A stretch of DNA of 64,000 nt from Leptolyngbya sp. KIOST-1 (GTDB taxonomy: Bacteria > Cyanobacteriota > Cyanobacteriia > Phormidesmidales > Phormidesmidaceae), in contig NZ_JQFA01000002.1 in assembly GCF_000763385.1 (NCBI RefSeq), forward strand, positions 434,001-498,000, given 5' to 3'. A program made the position numbers and the translations under genes. This document shows positions 42,127 through 50,734 of this stretch, piece by piece; position 1 is the stretch's first letter, and each line of letters opens with the position of its first letter. The notes beneath the pieces were generated by a model. That model was not told where the DNA came from. It did not search any database and saw only the letters and a program-made list of their open reading frames with translations.

Positions 42127-43905
42127 ATGAAAGAAATTGAAGAGCAGCTTCCAGACTTCCTTCAAACTTACGGAGGCTTACTATCTCACTTCAATAATCA
42201 TTTTTCTAATCTTAACTCTTATGAACGGGGTGCAAGCTTTGCACAGCTCGTCAGAAAACTCATACCGCATACAACTACAGGGGAAAGATTTTCAATTCCA
42301 ACTCTTAATCAGCACTCACACGACAAAGGAGTTGACCTTGAGTGCCTAAGCAAAGACAAGTGTGAAGCTCTTTATATTCAGTCCAAATACACAATCAAGA
42401 ATATTGATGAACTTGATATTATTTTTAGCAAGTTCATGACATTCGACCAAGAATTAGAAGCAAGCCTTACTCCTAAAGATCAACCAAAACAATTCAGCTT
42501 GCTGCCCGAAGAAGGCTCCTCGGAAAAAGTCGAGTCTGAAGTAACTAGGAATTACATGATTGTCACCACCTCTGACATCAAAGGACTTATAGAAAAATAT
42601 GAGAAATCAAAAAGGTCTACATTAGATTTTTACAGAAAACTAACTCGTTCGAACAGGGTTTATATAATTGATGGACCTAGTTTAGTTCCAGTATTGCAGA
42701 AGACTTATCGAAAGTTACATGTTCTGCCCAGTAATTTTGAATTATCTTCCACGCAACACTTTATCCATATTGGAAATGTTTACCTGGGTGTAATTCCTGC
42801 ACCTGAAATTGCTAGACTTTACGATGAGTTTGGAGATGCACTATTTTTGGAAAATATACGTGAGTTTTTAGGAGTTCTAGGCCAAAGAAATTCCTTGACT
42901 GACGTTAACAGAGAAATATTGGAGTCTTTGGAGAAAGATCCAGAAAATTTTCTTGCAAAGAATAATGGTCTTACTTTTCGTGCTGGCCAAGTTAGCCTGA
43001 TTAGTGAAAACACCTTATCCCTAAGAAGCGCAAGCATTGTAAATGGACTTCAAACGACAATGTCTATTGTTGAGCAGCCTTCTCCGAAAAGCTATGTTTC
43101 AGTAAAAATTGTGGAGACAGAACATTCTTGGGAAATAGCAAAAGCTTCAAACTTTCAAAACAAGGTAGACAGAATTGATTTAGACCTTGCTGAATACATA
43201 AGACCTCGACAAATTAGGACATCTGCAAGTAACGCTGGCATAAGCTTTGAGTATCTTCAAAACAAAAAGGAAGATAACGTATTTGAAGTTCTTGAAACCA
43301 TTTATCAAGATAGGGTAAGTTATCAAGAGATAAGATCCCTGTTTATTGGGATTTTTAGTCGAAATCCAAACAATATTATCAACCCAGATTATAATCAACT
43401 TAGGACGGATCTAATAGATAGAATTTATGCGGAAGATCCTAGGGGCGAAAAACTATTTTCGACTCTGTTCTCTATACAAGCTCTGATCCAAAGGGCCGCT
43501 GAAGAAGTTCAAGATATCTTTAGAGGCAAAGAATATTCTGATCTATTCAAGAGATTCTGGGAAGAGGCAAAGCCAAACTACAGAGCCTTCCTTGCTATAT
43601 TAGCTATGTGCGGGTGCGTGAGAAGTAACATATACCAGGATTCGGGAAAACTTGATTTTGAATCGATATCTATATTTTTAGAGAGAGTCACTGAAGTGGT
43701 GGATGGCAGCCCTGATGTGTATATTCGCTATTTTCGACATTCATTTAAAACTGTAGCCAGTCACCTCATCAGCCAAGGAAATTCCAAAGAGGTAACTCTA
43801 CAAAACATGTATCGGTCAATGCACCGGGCTCAGTTTTCTCCGCTGTTTTTGCAAGTTTGCATGAATGCTGATGATGATGATTTCCTGCGAAAGCCTCAAT
43901 TATGA
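42127..43905 (+). CDS. AIPR-family abortive infection protein with nuclease-like N-terminus
   Basis: A 592-residue AT-rich gene. The central part carries the AIPR signature: ENFLAKNNGLTFRAGQ, LRSASIVNGLQTTMSIVEQ, then KIVETEHSWEIAKASNFQNK and DLAEYIRPRQIRTSA. AIPR proteins were described as abortive-infection phage-resistance factors. The first 120 residues have GERFSIPTLNQHSHDKGVDL then E...ALYIQSKYTI, a D-x(n)-QxK pattern like Mrr/PD-(D/E)XK nucleases, so DNA or RNA cleavage is plausible. The gene has no HIP1 sites and much lower GC than its neighbours, which suggests horizontal transfer. It lies between IS remnants and an XRE regulator on the opposite strand. Confidence 0.85.
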   Translation: MKEIEEQLPDFLQTYGGLLSHFNNHFSNLNSYERGASFAQLVRKLIPHTTTGERFSIPTLNQHSHDKGVDLECLSKDKCEALYIQSKYTIKNIDELDIIFSKFMTFDQELEASLTPKDQPKQFSLLPEEGSSEKVESEVTRNYMIVTTSDIKGLIEKYEKSKRSTLDFYRKLTRSNRVYIIDGPSLVPVLQKTYRKLHVLPSNFELSSTQHFIHIGNVYLGVIPAPEIARLYDEFGDALFLENIREFLGVLGQRNSLTDVNREILESLEKDPENFLAKNNGLTFRAGQVSLISENTLSLRSASIVNGLQTTMSIVEQPSPKSYVSVKIVETEHSWEIAKASNFQNKVDRIDLDLAEYIRPRQIRTSASNAGISFEYLQNKKEDNVFEVLETIYQDRVSYQEIRSLFIGIFSRNPNNIINPDYNQLRTDLIDRIYAEDPRGEKLFSTLFSIQALIQRAAEEVQDIFRGKEYSDLFKRFWEEAKPNYRAFLAILAMCGCVRSNIYQDSGKLDFESISIFLERVTEVVDGSPDVYIRYFRHSFKTVASHLISQGNSKEVTLQNMYRSMHRAQFSPLFLQVCMNADDDDFLRKPQL

Positions 43906-44090
43906 TCTCCTACTTCTGCTGCGCCAGAAGTGCGTTGCCCAAGCTTAATAGATAGCTTTTAATGTGGAATTTGCTTGTCAAATAAATTCTCCAAGCCTGT
44001 AGCTTACGCGCTTTTCTGAACACCTCAAAGAAAATTAAGGAGTTGGCAGCAACTCTAGTTTTCCCTTCCTCAATGCCTTTAGGCACAGTT

Positions 44091-44309
44091 TTACTTCCCA
44101 GTTGCAATCGCCAACTCATTCAGCGTACAGCCCAAAACTTCTAGCATCTTCTGCACCTGGGAAACGGTCATTTTGGGCGAATTATTGCTAGTTTCCCACA
44201 CATAGATAGTCTTTTCGGTAACTCCCAGGGCATTGGCCACCTCGCGGCGGGTCAGGCCCGCACGGGTACGCAAATCCATCAGCGTGGCTTGCTGACTTTG
44301 GTCAGACAT
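44091..44309 (-). CDS. XRE-family HTH regulator
   Basis: A 72-residue single-domain Cro/CI-type protein: LMDLRTRAGLTRREVANALG, VTEKTIYVWETSNNSPKMTV and QVQKMLEVLGCTLNELA. This short form is typical of regulators of mobile or toxin/defence loci. It is convergent with the AIPR gene (ends 185 bases apart). Two overlapping palindromes directly upstream (44321-44353) look like its own operator, so autoregulation is likely. Its possible control of the AIPR gene is inferred from position only. Confidence 0.9.
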   Translation of the reverse strand: MSDQSQQATLMDLRTRAGLTRREVANALGVTEKTIYVWETSNNSPKMTVSQVQKMLEVLGCTLNELAIATGK

Positions 44310-44320
44310 ACTATACTGCT

Positions 44321-44353
44321 CGGTAATTACCGTTCGGTATAGAAAGAACGGTA
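44321..44353. promoter_or_regulatory. Candidate operator of the XRE regulator
   Basis: A perfect 12-base palindrome CGGTAATTACCG (44321-44332) overlaps a perfect 8-base inverted repeat TACCGTTC / GAACGGTA (44328-44335 and 44346-44353). The shared half site is TACCG. It begins 11 bases upstream of the XRE start. Confidence 0.65.
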
Positions 44354-44453
44354 TATCTGCCGGTCGCGTTGAAGCTTCTTTCAGGGCGACTTGGTTTCAC
44401 AGTTTCCCATTTTGTGGAGGGTTTCGCACCCTGCGTAGAGAGTCTTGCGGCAA

Positions 44454-44486
44454 AGATCCCAGGGTTTTTCAAAAACCCTGGGATCT
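44454..44486. repeat. Perfect 33-base palindrome
   Basis: AGATCCCAGGGTTTTT and AAAAACCCTGGGATCT are exact reverse complements around a single C. An RNA hairpin would have a TTTCAAA-type loop with flanking G/C stem. It stands 35 bases before the start at 44522. A terminator, recombination site or repeat-family end are possible. Confidence 0.8.
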
Positions 44487-44521
44487 GGATCCCTTTCATT
44501 GTCCCTTATTTGCCCAAAGCC

Positions 44522-44764
44522 ATGGCAGACTTCATTCCCAACAGCGAATTCTACGAGCAGCCCCCCTCCGGCGGCTCCCCAGCGCCCGCCGACCCCCGCG
44601 AACCCGTGCGCGTCATCTTGCTCGGCAGCGCCAGCGGCATGGAACTCGTCATCGCCCATCTGCACCGCATCGGCTTTGCCGAACCCCGCGCCGGTCGCAA
44701 ACCCCAGCTCGACCCCACCACCGGGCAGCCCATGCGCATTCTCACCAAATGGATCCGCCGCTGA
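44522..44764 (+). CDS. Small hypothetical protein (80 aa)
   Basis: ATG 44522 starts MADFIPNSEFYEQPPSGGSP. A short ordered part follows: PVRVILLGSASGMELVIAHL and HRIGFAEPRAGRKPQLDPTT, then PMRILTKWIRR. GC and codon usage are those of the backbone. The longer frame to 44369 runs through the palindrome and is unlikely to be translated. I recognise it only as a type of short cyanobacterial protein with no assigned function. The VILLGSASGMELVIAHLHRIGF part suggests one alpha/beta unit. Confidence 0.55.
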   Translation: MADFIPNSEFYEQPPSGGSPAPADPREPVRVILLGSASGMELVIAHLHRIGFAEPRAGRKPQLDPTTGQPMRILTKWIRR

Positions 44765-45001
44765 GCCTATGCCCCCCTCGTCTCCATGCCAGTAGACCGA
44801 ACCAGTTGCCCTGCCCGGCTGTATCACTACCCCACTGCCCCGCCAGTGGAATTGCTGGCGTCACCGCCTGGGGTTGGTCTGACCTCATCCAGAAACTGGG
44901 GCCTACGATGCAACGGCCATCGACCTTGCCCCAGAATGTGTGCGTTTCTTGTACGAACGGTATGGCAACCTGGTGAAACCAGCAGACCCACCCACTACGG
45001 G

Positions 45002-45134
45002 CAAAAGCTCCAGGCGGGCCAGTTCATCAGCAGCATTGCTAAGTTGATGGGCGGCGGCGGCCGGACACGGTGTGGCCAAGCTGCCCGAGGCGCTGGCGAG
45101 GGTTAAAGCGCAGTTGTCAGAGGTGCTAAGTTAA
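45002..45134 (+). pseudogene. Decayed duplicate of the alaS 3' end
   Basis: The translation reads KLQAGQFISSIAKLMGGGG, then after a deletion and frame change KLPEALARVKAQLSEVLS and a stop. It aligns with [20 protein letters not shown] and [13 protein letters not shown] at the end of intact alaS (37355-40012), on the same strand. The rest of 44765-45283 contains no gene I can support; one nearby frame (YDATAIDLAPECVRFLYERY) may be another remnant. Confidence 0.8.
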
Positions 45135-45283
45135 CCGAAGGGCTCTGCTAAATCGAAGCACGGATTTGGGTAGGGGCAAACGGCCATTAGCCCCTACAAA
45201 GGGTGACTGCTGGTACAAAACCTCAGGGTCTGGATACTTAGCATGATCAAAACAAGGGCTGGTGGCCAATTTGGGATACAACA

Positions 45284-46246
45284 ATGGGCAAAAACAACGG
45301 TAAAGCTGATCCCCTGACTGATGAATTCTCTGCGCTTGGACGCAGTTCAAAGAAGGATAAGTCCCCAAAAAAGGGCAAGCAGAAGGCGAAGAAAAAGCTC
45401 AAAAAAGAGCAGCTTCAGCCTACCGAGGCACCGGTTTTCCGCTACAGTTCGGAGTCGGAGGGCAGCTCTAAGCTCAAGAGCAAATTCTACGAAAATGAGC
45501 TGGCCCGGCTCCAGGTGGAGCTGGTCAAAATGCAGTACTGGGTCAAGCACACCGGCACCCGCATCGTGATTCTATTTGAAGGGCGCGATGCGGCGGGCAA
45601 GGGCGGCACCATCAAGCGCCTGACCGAGCCGCTCAACCCGCGCGGCTGTCGGGTGGTGGCCCTGGGTACCCCCAGCGATCGCGAAAAGACCGAGTGGTAC
45701 TTTCAGCGCTACGTGGCCCACCTGCCCGCCGCTGGCGAGATCGTCTGCTTTGACCGCAGCTGGTACAACCGGGCCGGGGTGGAGCGGGTAATGGGCTTTT
45801 GCACCGACGAGCAGTACGACGAGTTTATGCACACCTGCCCCGAGTTTGAGCGCATGCTGGTGCGATCGGGGATCATTCTGCTGAAGTACTGGTTTTCGGT
45901 CAGCGACGAGGAGCAGGAGCGGCGGTTTCAGTCACGCCTCACCGACCCCGCCCGGCGCTGGAAACTCAGCCCTATGGATCTCGAATCGCGCGATCGCTGG
46001 GTGGAGTACTCCCAGGCCAAAGACGCCATGTTCACCCACACCAATATTCCCGAAGCGCCCTGGTTCACCGTCGAAGCCGACGACAAAAAGCGGGCACGGC
46101 TCAACTGCATCAGCCACGTGCTCAGCAAGATCGACTACATCGATATGACCCCCGAGCCGCTGGAGCTAACGCCGCGCAAAAAAGCTCCCGTCGACTACGA
46201 GCGATCGCCCATCAACGAGCAGTTTTTCGTACCCCAGCGCTACTGA
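45284..46246 (+). CDS. ppk2: Polyphosphate kinase 2
   Basis: A 320-residue class I PPK2. A lysine-rich N-terminal tail (about 1-45) precedes the kinase core, with Walker A VILFEGRDAAGKGGTIKRLT, the R-G-CRVVALGTPSDREKTEWYF segment and Walker B CFDRSWYNRAGVERVMGFC, followed by the lid EEQERRFQSRLTDPARRWKL. These enzymes pass phosphate between polyphosphate and GDP or ADP. The Lys-rich tail, which could touch polyphosphate, is longer than in many homologues. The gene starts 150 bases after the alaS remnant and is convergent with the next gene. Confidence 0.95.
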   Translation: MGKNNGKADPLTDEFSALGRSSKKDKSPKKGKQKAKKKLKKEQLQPTEAPVFRYSSESEGSSKLKSKFYENELARLQVELVKMQYWVKHTGTRIVILFEGRDAAGKGGTIKRLTEPLNPRGCRVVALGTPSDREKTEWYFQRYVAHLPAAGEIVCFDRSWYNRAGVERVMGFCTDEQYDEFMHTCPEFERMLVRSGIILLKYWFSVSDEEQERRFQSRLTDPARRWKLSPMDLESRDRWVEYSQAKDAMFTHTNIPEAPWFTVEADDKKRARLNCISHVLSKIDYIDMTPEPLELTPRKKAPVDYERSPINEQFFVPQRY

Positions 46247-46255
46247 GGGCACGCC

Positions 46256-47140
46256 CTATAGCTCGCCCAGCAGGGATTTGATGTCGGGCAGATCAAAAAA
46301 GGCGACGGTGGAGTCGATCAGCCGATCGCCCCAGAGGTTGAGGCGCAAAAAGTCGAGGTCGGCGTAGCGGCTGTCCTGCTCCAGAGCTTCGATACCCAGG
46401 CGAATGGCCTCCTGGCAGGCGGCGTTGGCGGCTCTGACCACGGGCACGCCGCAGTTGGTCTGGGAGTGCAGGGCTACGGCGATCGCCAGTTTGGGCTCGG
46501 GCTCATTGGCGGCCAGCTCCAGACTGGAGCGCCAGTACTCCACCGCCCGCTGGGCATCGCCCTGCTCGTAGAGCACCAGGCCAATGTTATTTACCGAAGG
46601 CCAAAACTCCGGCTCCGCCGCCACCGACTTTTCAAAGCTGGCGATCGCCTCGGCAAACTTTTCCTGCTTAAAGTAGGCGTTACCCAGGTCAAACAGGGCA
46701 CTGGGGTTGTTGGGCTCCAGCCGTAGCCCCTGCTCCAGGAAGCTAGCGGCGCGCTGGGGGTTGTCCTGCTGCAGGTAGGCCGAGCCCAGGGCAAACAGCA
46801 CCCGCGCATTGTCGGGCAGCAGGGTGCGGGCGCGATCGAGCAGGGGTAGAGCCTTGTCTACCTCGCTGCTCTGCAGGTAGAGCCCCCCCAGCAGGGCCAG
46901 CACCTGACCGTTGTTGGGGGCCAGCTGAGCCGCCAGCTGAGCCAGGGCCAGGGCTCGGCCAAACTGCTGAAACTCCGCCAGCTGCTGGGCCTCGTTGGCC
47001 AAAAACAGCCCCTGCTCGGTCATCAGGTCGTAGTCGAGGGGCAGCACATAGGGGGTGAGGGCCTGGGCGCGGACGGGCAGGGCGGGGGCCAGCAGTCCAC
47101 AGAGAGTTAGCAGCGGCAGCAGGGAGAGGCGTTTTAGCAC
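46256..47140 (-). CDS. Exported TPR protein
   Basis: About 294 residues with a GTG start at 47140 that yields a signal peptide (LKRLSLLPLLTLCGLLAPAL then PVRAQA). At least five TPR units follow: RALALAQLAAQLAPNNGQVL, KALPLLDRARTLLPDNARVL, RAASFLEQGLRLEPNNPSAL, EAIASFEKSVAAEPEFWPSV and RAVEYWRSSLELA. The longer frame to 47296 runs into the neighbouring queG gene. The protein is expected in the periplasm or thylakoid lumen and probably helps assemble a complex. The last 80 residues hold two Cys (TNCGVPVVRAANAACQEA). Confidence 0.82.
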   Translation of the reverse strand: MLKRLSLLPLLTLCGLLAPALPVRAQALTPYVLPLDYDLMTEQGLFLANEAQQLAEFQQFGRALALAQLAAQLAPNNGQVLALLGGLYLQSSEVDKALPLLDRARTLLPDNARVLFALGSAYLQQDNPQRAASFLEQGLRLEPNNPSALFDLGNAYFKQEKFAEAIASFEKSVAAEPEFWPSVNNIGLVLYEQGDAQRAVEYWRSSLELAANEPEPKLAIAVALHSQTNCGVPVVRAANAACQEAIRLGIEALEQDSRYADLDFLRLNLWGDRLIDSTVAFFDLPDIKSLLGEL

Positions 47141-47204
47141 AGCAGAATCGGTGGGGTTGAATAGGAAATATATAAGAGTGTACGTCGGTTGCGAACCGTA
47201 GCCA

Positions 47205-48161
47205 TCAGCAGCGGTGATTCTGCTGGGCAGCCCGGGCATTGCGCCGCCACATCGCCGGTTTGATCCGCCGCAGGGCCGAAGCCCGAAACCGCTCATCCCA
47301 CTCGGCTTCTGATAGGGTAGCTAAATCGGCCAGATTTGGGGCCAGGTTTTGTGGGTAGGGCTGAAAGTCCTCGACGGCGGTGGGTTGGGCAAAGCGTTGG
47401 TTCCAGGGGCAGACATCCTGGCAGATGTCGCAGCCCGCCACCCAGTTATTCAGCTGCGCTGCCACGTCATCCGGCAGGGTTTCAGCCCGGTTTTCAATGG
47501 TGTGGTAGGCGATGCAGCGGTTGGCATCGACCACGTAGGGCTGGGTAATGGCCCCGGTGGGGCAGGCCTCCAGACAGCGGGTGCAGGTGCCGCAGTGGGC
47601 GGTGTGGGGCGAGTCGGGGGCCAGGGGCAGGGTGGTGATCAGCTCGCCCAAAAACACCCAGGAGCCGTACTGGCGGGTGATCAGGTTGCCGTTTTTGGCC
47701 ACCCAGCCCAGGCCCGCCTGCTGGGCCCAGGCCTTGTCCTGCACGGGGCCGGTGTCGGCGTAGTAGCGGGCGTCGTGGCCAGCGGCGGCAATCCAGTCGG
47801 CCAGCGGTTTGAGCCGCTTTTGCAGAATGCGGTGGTAGTCGCGGCCCCAGGCGTAGCGCGAGATTTTGCCGTGGCTGGGGTCAGCGGAGTGGCGGTGGGG
47901 GGTGTAGTAGTTGAGGGCGACACAGACGAGCGATCGCGCCCCCGGCAGCACCTGACGGACGTCCTGACGCCTGGGGTTACCCATCCAGGCCATATCGGCC
48001 TGGTAGCCCTGGGCCAGCCAGCGCTGCAGGTGCCCTACCGCTGCGGCTTCCGTGTCGCTGGGAGACTCGTCCAGGGCGACAATGCCAACCAGGTCAAACC
48101 CCAGCCCGAGGGCATAGTCAATGACCGCCTGGCGATCGCGTGAGTCAGCAATGTCTGTCAT
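47205..48161 (-). CDS. queG: Epoxyqueuosine reductase QueG
   Basis: A 318-residue cobalamin-dependent iron-sulfur enzyme. Landmarks are [52 protein letters not shown] and two ferredoxin-type clusters, [16 protein letters not shown] and [14 protein letters not shown]. QueG performs the last step of queuosine synthesis, reducing epoxyqueuosine in tRNA. The cofactor fits the presence of cobalamin genes in this window. It lies 65 bases upstream of the TPR gene on the same strand and may share its transcript. Confidence 0.95.
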   Translation of the reverse strand: MTDIADSRDRQAVIDYALGLGFDLVGIVALDESPSDTEAAAVGHLQRWLAQGYQADMAWMGNPRRQDVRQVLPGARSLVCVALNYYTPHRHSADPSHGKISRYAWGRDYHRILQKRLKPLADWIAAAGHDARYYADTGPVQDKAWAQQAGLGWVAKNGNLITRQYGSWVFLGELITTLPLAPDSPHTAHCGTCTRCLEACPTGAITQPYVVDANRCIAYHTIENRAETLPDDVAAQLNNWVAGCDICQDVCPWNQRFAQPTAVEDFQPYPQNLAPNLADLATLSEAEWDERFRASALRRIKPAMWRRNARAAQQNHRC

Positions 48162-48384
48162 CGATAACGTTTCCTGCGCCGGGAACCTGTCTCGATCCTA
48201 GCCAACGGTCGAACCGTAGATGCAGATTGCGAATCGAAAACTCCTCTTGACACAGGGCAGATCTACGAATAGGTTTAACCTTGCTGCGGTTGGCTTTTCG
48301 TCACGCGCCACAACTAGCGTTTAGGCTCGGTGCCAACCCCCACATATGCCACTTTCAGCCCCACTTATCCAGGCAAGGGTGTCT

Positions 48385-49287
48385 ATGTTTAAGCTGTTGA
48401 CCAAGTTTGACTACCTGCTGCGCGAAACCTTGCTGGGGCTGCGGCGCGGCGGTTGGATGAATTGGGCGGCGATTAGCACCATTACCGTCCTGCTGTTTTT
48501 GTTTGGCATCAGTCTGCAGTCGACCTGGCAACTGGAGCGGCTGCTCAACCAGTTTGGTAGCCAGCTAGAGGTGTCGGCCTACCTGCAAAGCGGCTTTCAG
48601 GCCAGCGATCTCAAGCCTGTGGTGGAGGCCTTTCCCGATGTGGTGGGGGTAACGCCAGTGACCAAAGAGTCGGCCTGGGCCGCCCTGGTGACCGATCTGG
48701 GGCTGTCGGATATTGCCGGGGCCACCGACCAGCTCAAGGGCAATCCCCTGGTCGATGAACTCAAGGTCAAGGCCAAGGATTCTGAGGCGGTACCGGCGAT
48801 CGCGGCTCAGCTTGAGGCCCTCGACGGCATCGACGAAGTGCGCTACATCGACGAAGCCGTCACCCGGCTGGCCCAGCTCAACGACGGCCTCAAGTGGACC
48901 AGTTTGTTTGTGATCACCATTCTCACCCTCACCGCCACCGCCGTGATCACCACCACCATTCGCCTGATCGTCCTGGCCCGCCGCCGAGAAATTGAAGTCA
49001 TGCAGCTGGTGGGGGCCACCCGAATCTGGATCTACCTGCCGTTTATTTTGCAGGGGGCCGCCTTTGGCCTGGCCGGAGCCACCGTCGCCTGGGGGCTGCT
49101 GTTTGCCGTGCAGCGCTTTTTGACCGAGCTGGCCGCCCAGCAGGCCGATTTCATTCAGTTTGTGGTCCAGGGGCTGCGGCTGACCCCCCAGCAGATGCTG
49201 CTACTGCCGGCGGCGCTGCTGGGGTTGGGTACTCTAGTAGGGTTAATGGGTAGCCTGCTGGCGGTGCGCAAGTTTTCGCTGCGATAG
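48385..49287 (+). CDS. ftsX: Cell-division permease-like protein FtsX
   Basis: The 300-residue protein has the FtsX plan: a cytoplasmic start (MFKLLTKFDYLLRETLLGLR), TM1 (ISTITVLLFLFGISL), a periplasmic domain with SAYLQSGFQASDLKPVVEAF and ATDQLKGNPLVDELKVK, then three TM helices with RREIEVMQLVGATRIWIYLP, the typical loop before TM3. FtsX with the ATPase FtsE activates septal peptidoglycan hydrolases. No ftsE is adjacent. The inner ATG at 48385 is chosen over 48346 because it begins the conserved amphipathic helix. Confidence 0.9.
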   Translation: MFKLLTKFDYLLRETLLGLRRGGWMNWAAISTITVLLFLFGISLQSTWQLERLLNQFGSQLEVSAYLQSGFQASDLKPVVEAFPDVVGVTPVTKESAWAALVTDLGLSDIAGATDQLKGNPLVDELKVKAKDSEAVPAIAAQLEALDGIDEVRYIDEAVTRLAQLNDGLKWTSLFVITILTLTATAVITTTIRLIVLARRREIEVMQLVGATRIWIYLPFILQGAAFGLAGATVAWGLLFAVQRFLTELAAQQADFIQFVVQGLRLTPQQMLLLPAALLGLGTLVGLMGSLLAVRKFSLR

Positions 49288-49417
49288 CTATTCTCCATAC
49301 CCTCTGCGATGCCGTCTTCAAATAAAATGCCTCAAATAAAATGTTAGAGTCACGCCAATTTGGCCATAATAGCTACGGAGCAATGGACGGTCTGCTTTCC
49401 GTCAGCGAGGCATCACA

Positions 49418-49783
49418 ATGAGTACAGTGCTAATTGTCGACGACAGCTCAACCCTGCGCGAAATGATTGCCGGGCTGCTGCTGAAAGCGGGTCTAACGGT
49501 GGTGGAAGCCAAAGACGGGGTGGAAGCCCAGGAAATGATTCAGGCCACCCCCCCCGACCTGGTGGTGCTCGATATCGTCATGCCCAACATGAATGGCTAC
49601 GAACTCTGCCGCTGGATCAAAAATTCTGCCCCCACCCAAAACATTCCGGTCATCATCTGCTCCAGCAAAGCCGAAGAATTTGACCGCTACTGGGGCATGA
49701 AGCAGGGGGCCGACGCCTATATCACCAAGCCCTTTCGCCCCGCCGACATGATCAGCACCGTCAAGCAGTTGCTGCGCCCCTAG
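49418..49783 (+). CDS. Single-domain CheY-like response regulator
   Basis: A 121-residue receiver with all key residues: the acidic pair VDDSS, the phosphoacceptor Asp in VVLDIVMPNMNGYE (about residue 52), Ser/Thr in IICSSK and the Lys in ITKPFRP. It has no output domain, as in PilH or CheY regulators of cyanobacterial type IV pilus motility; the assignment to that pathway is by similarity only. No kinase is next to it. Its stop codon TAG (49781-49783) lies in the CTAG that begins repeat A copy 2. Confidence 0.92.
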   Translation: MSTVLIVDDSSTLREMIAGLLLKAGLTVVEAKDGVEAQEMIQATPPDLVVLDIVMPNMNGYELCRWIKNSAPTQNIPVIICSSKAEEFDRYWGMKQGADAYITKPFRPADMISTVKQLLRP

Positions 49784-49928
49784 TCGTCTGCCAAGCCAAA
49801 GGTGACAGGTTAGTGGGGTACACGGTGCAAGGTGTACGGTTCACGGCAGTCCTTAAACGTACACCGTGTACCCTGCCTGCACCTTTAGACCGTTAGAGCC
49901 TGTCACAATCAGGTTGGTCAAGTACTAG
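49780..49928. repeat. Interspersed repeat A, copy 2
   Basis: A 149-base partner of 7519-7674. The left CTAG carries the stop codon of the response regulator, and the right CTAG carries the stop of the convergent DUF1003 gene. The central hairpin (GGTGTACG and CGTACACC) is kept. The element exactly fills the gap between two convergent genes. Confidence 0.85.
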
Positions 49929-50545
49929 TCGCTCTCCGCCGATATTTCCTGCTCCAGGGTTTCCTTGAGCGCCTCCAGCACCGTCAGCGGATCTGCCGAC
50001 TGCTGCATAATGGCGGCTTCGGGGTCGTAGCGCTGCTCCATGTCGGGCAGGTCTTCGCGCAGTTCCTCCAGCAGCGCGATGATCTTGGCAATTTTTTTCT
50101 CCGATAGCAGATTGAGCTGAAGCATTAGCTGAGTGCGCTGTTCGGCAAAGTTTTCCTGCCGGTTTTGGCGAATCAGTACCCCGGTAGAAATCAGCAGGGC
50201 GGCCGCATCTAGCCCCTGATCGGCCCAGCTAAAGGTGGGAAGCGCGATCGGCAGCAGGCCGGTGTGGTTGAGCCAGTCACCCGCCAACCACAGCCCCAGC
50301 CCCCCCAGCAGCAGGTACAGAAACCCAGGCCGACTAAACCATGAGGCCACCACCTCCAGCAACCGCTCGGGAGGGGCGACATCCTTGGACTCCTGGCGGT
50401 GGATAGCAATGATCGCCTCAATGTTTTCGGCAATGGGATCGGGCAGCGGGGCGGTTAAAATGCGCTGGGGAGCCGAGCGACGAAACCACGATCGCGGCTG
50501 GTGCGCCGCCGATTGGGAAGCGGAAGATGGGGTGGAATTGGCCAT
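49925..50545 (-). CDS. DUF1003 membrane protein
   Basis: A 206-residue protein with a basic, disordered N-terminus. Two membrane helices follow (about residues 75-95, PGFLYLLLGGLGLWLAGDWL, and 108-128, DQGLDAAALLISTGVLI), then RQNRQENFAEQRTQLMLQLN and a coiled-coil tail (EKKIAKIIALLEELREDLPD). The SRPGFLYL...QNRQ pattern is that of the DUF1003 family, of unknown function and often coregulated with metal or stress genes. Its stop lies in repeat A. It is divergent from the ParA gene. Confidence 0.8.
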   Translation of the reverse strand: MANSTPSSASQSAAHQPRSWFRRSAPQRILTAPLPDPIAENIEAIIAIHRQESKDVAPPERLLEVVASWFSRPGFLYLLLGGLGLWLAGDWLNHTGLLPIALPTFSWADQGLDAAALLISTGVLIRQNRQENFAEQRTQLMLQLNLLSEKKIAKIIALLEELREDLPDMEQRYDPEAAIMQQSADPLTVLEALKETLEQEISAESD

Positions 50546-50734
50546 GACAGTATTTTATCAGCGGGCTTGGGGCAGGGCGGGGCAGAAATTGACTGGATCT
50601 GGATATGCCATTGGGCCGACCTTGGAGTACTATTCCGTAGGTTGAGGCATTGGCGCAGCCGCTCAAAACGACCCCTGCCCCATGGTTCAGCCGGTCTAAC
50701 GGCGTCTTTCTGCGATGGCCTGCACTCTGGAGAT

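Noticed and set aside
43910..44119. 69-codon minus-strand frame between the AIPR gene and the XRE gene
   Set aside because: It overlaps the end of the XRE gene and reads as a noncoding shadow.
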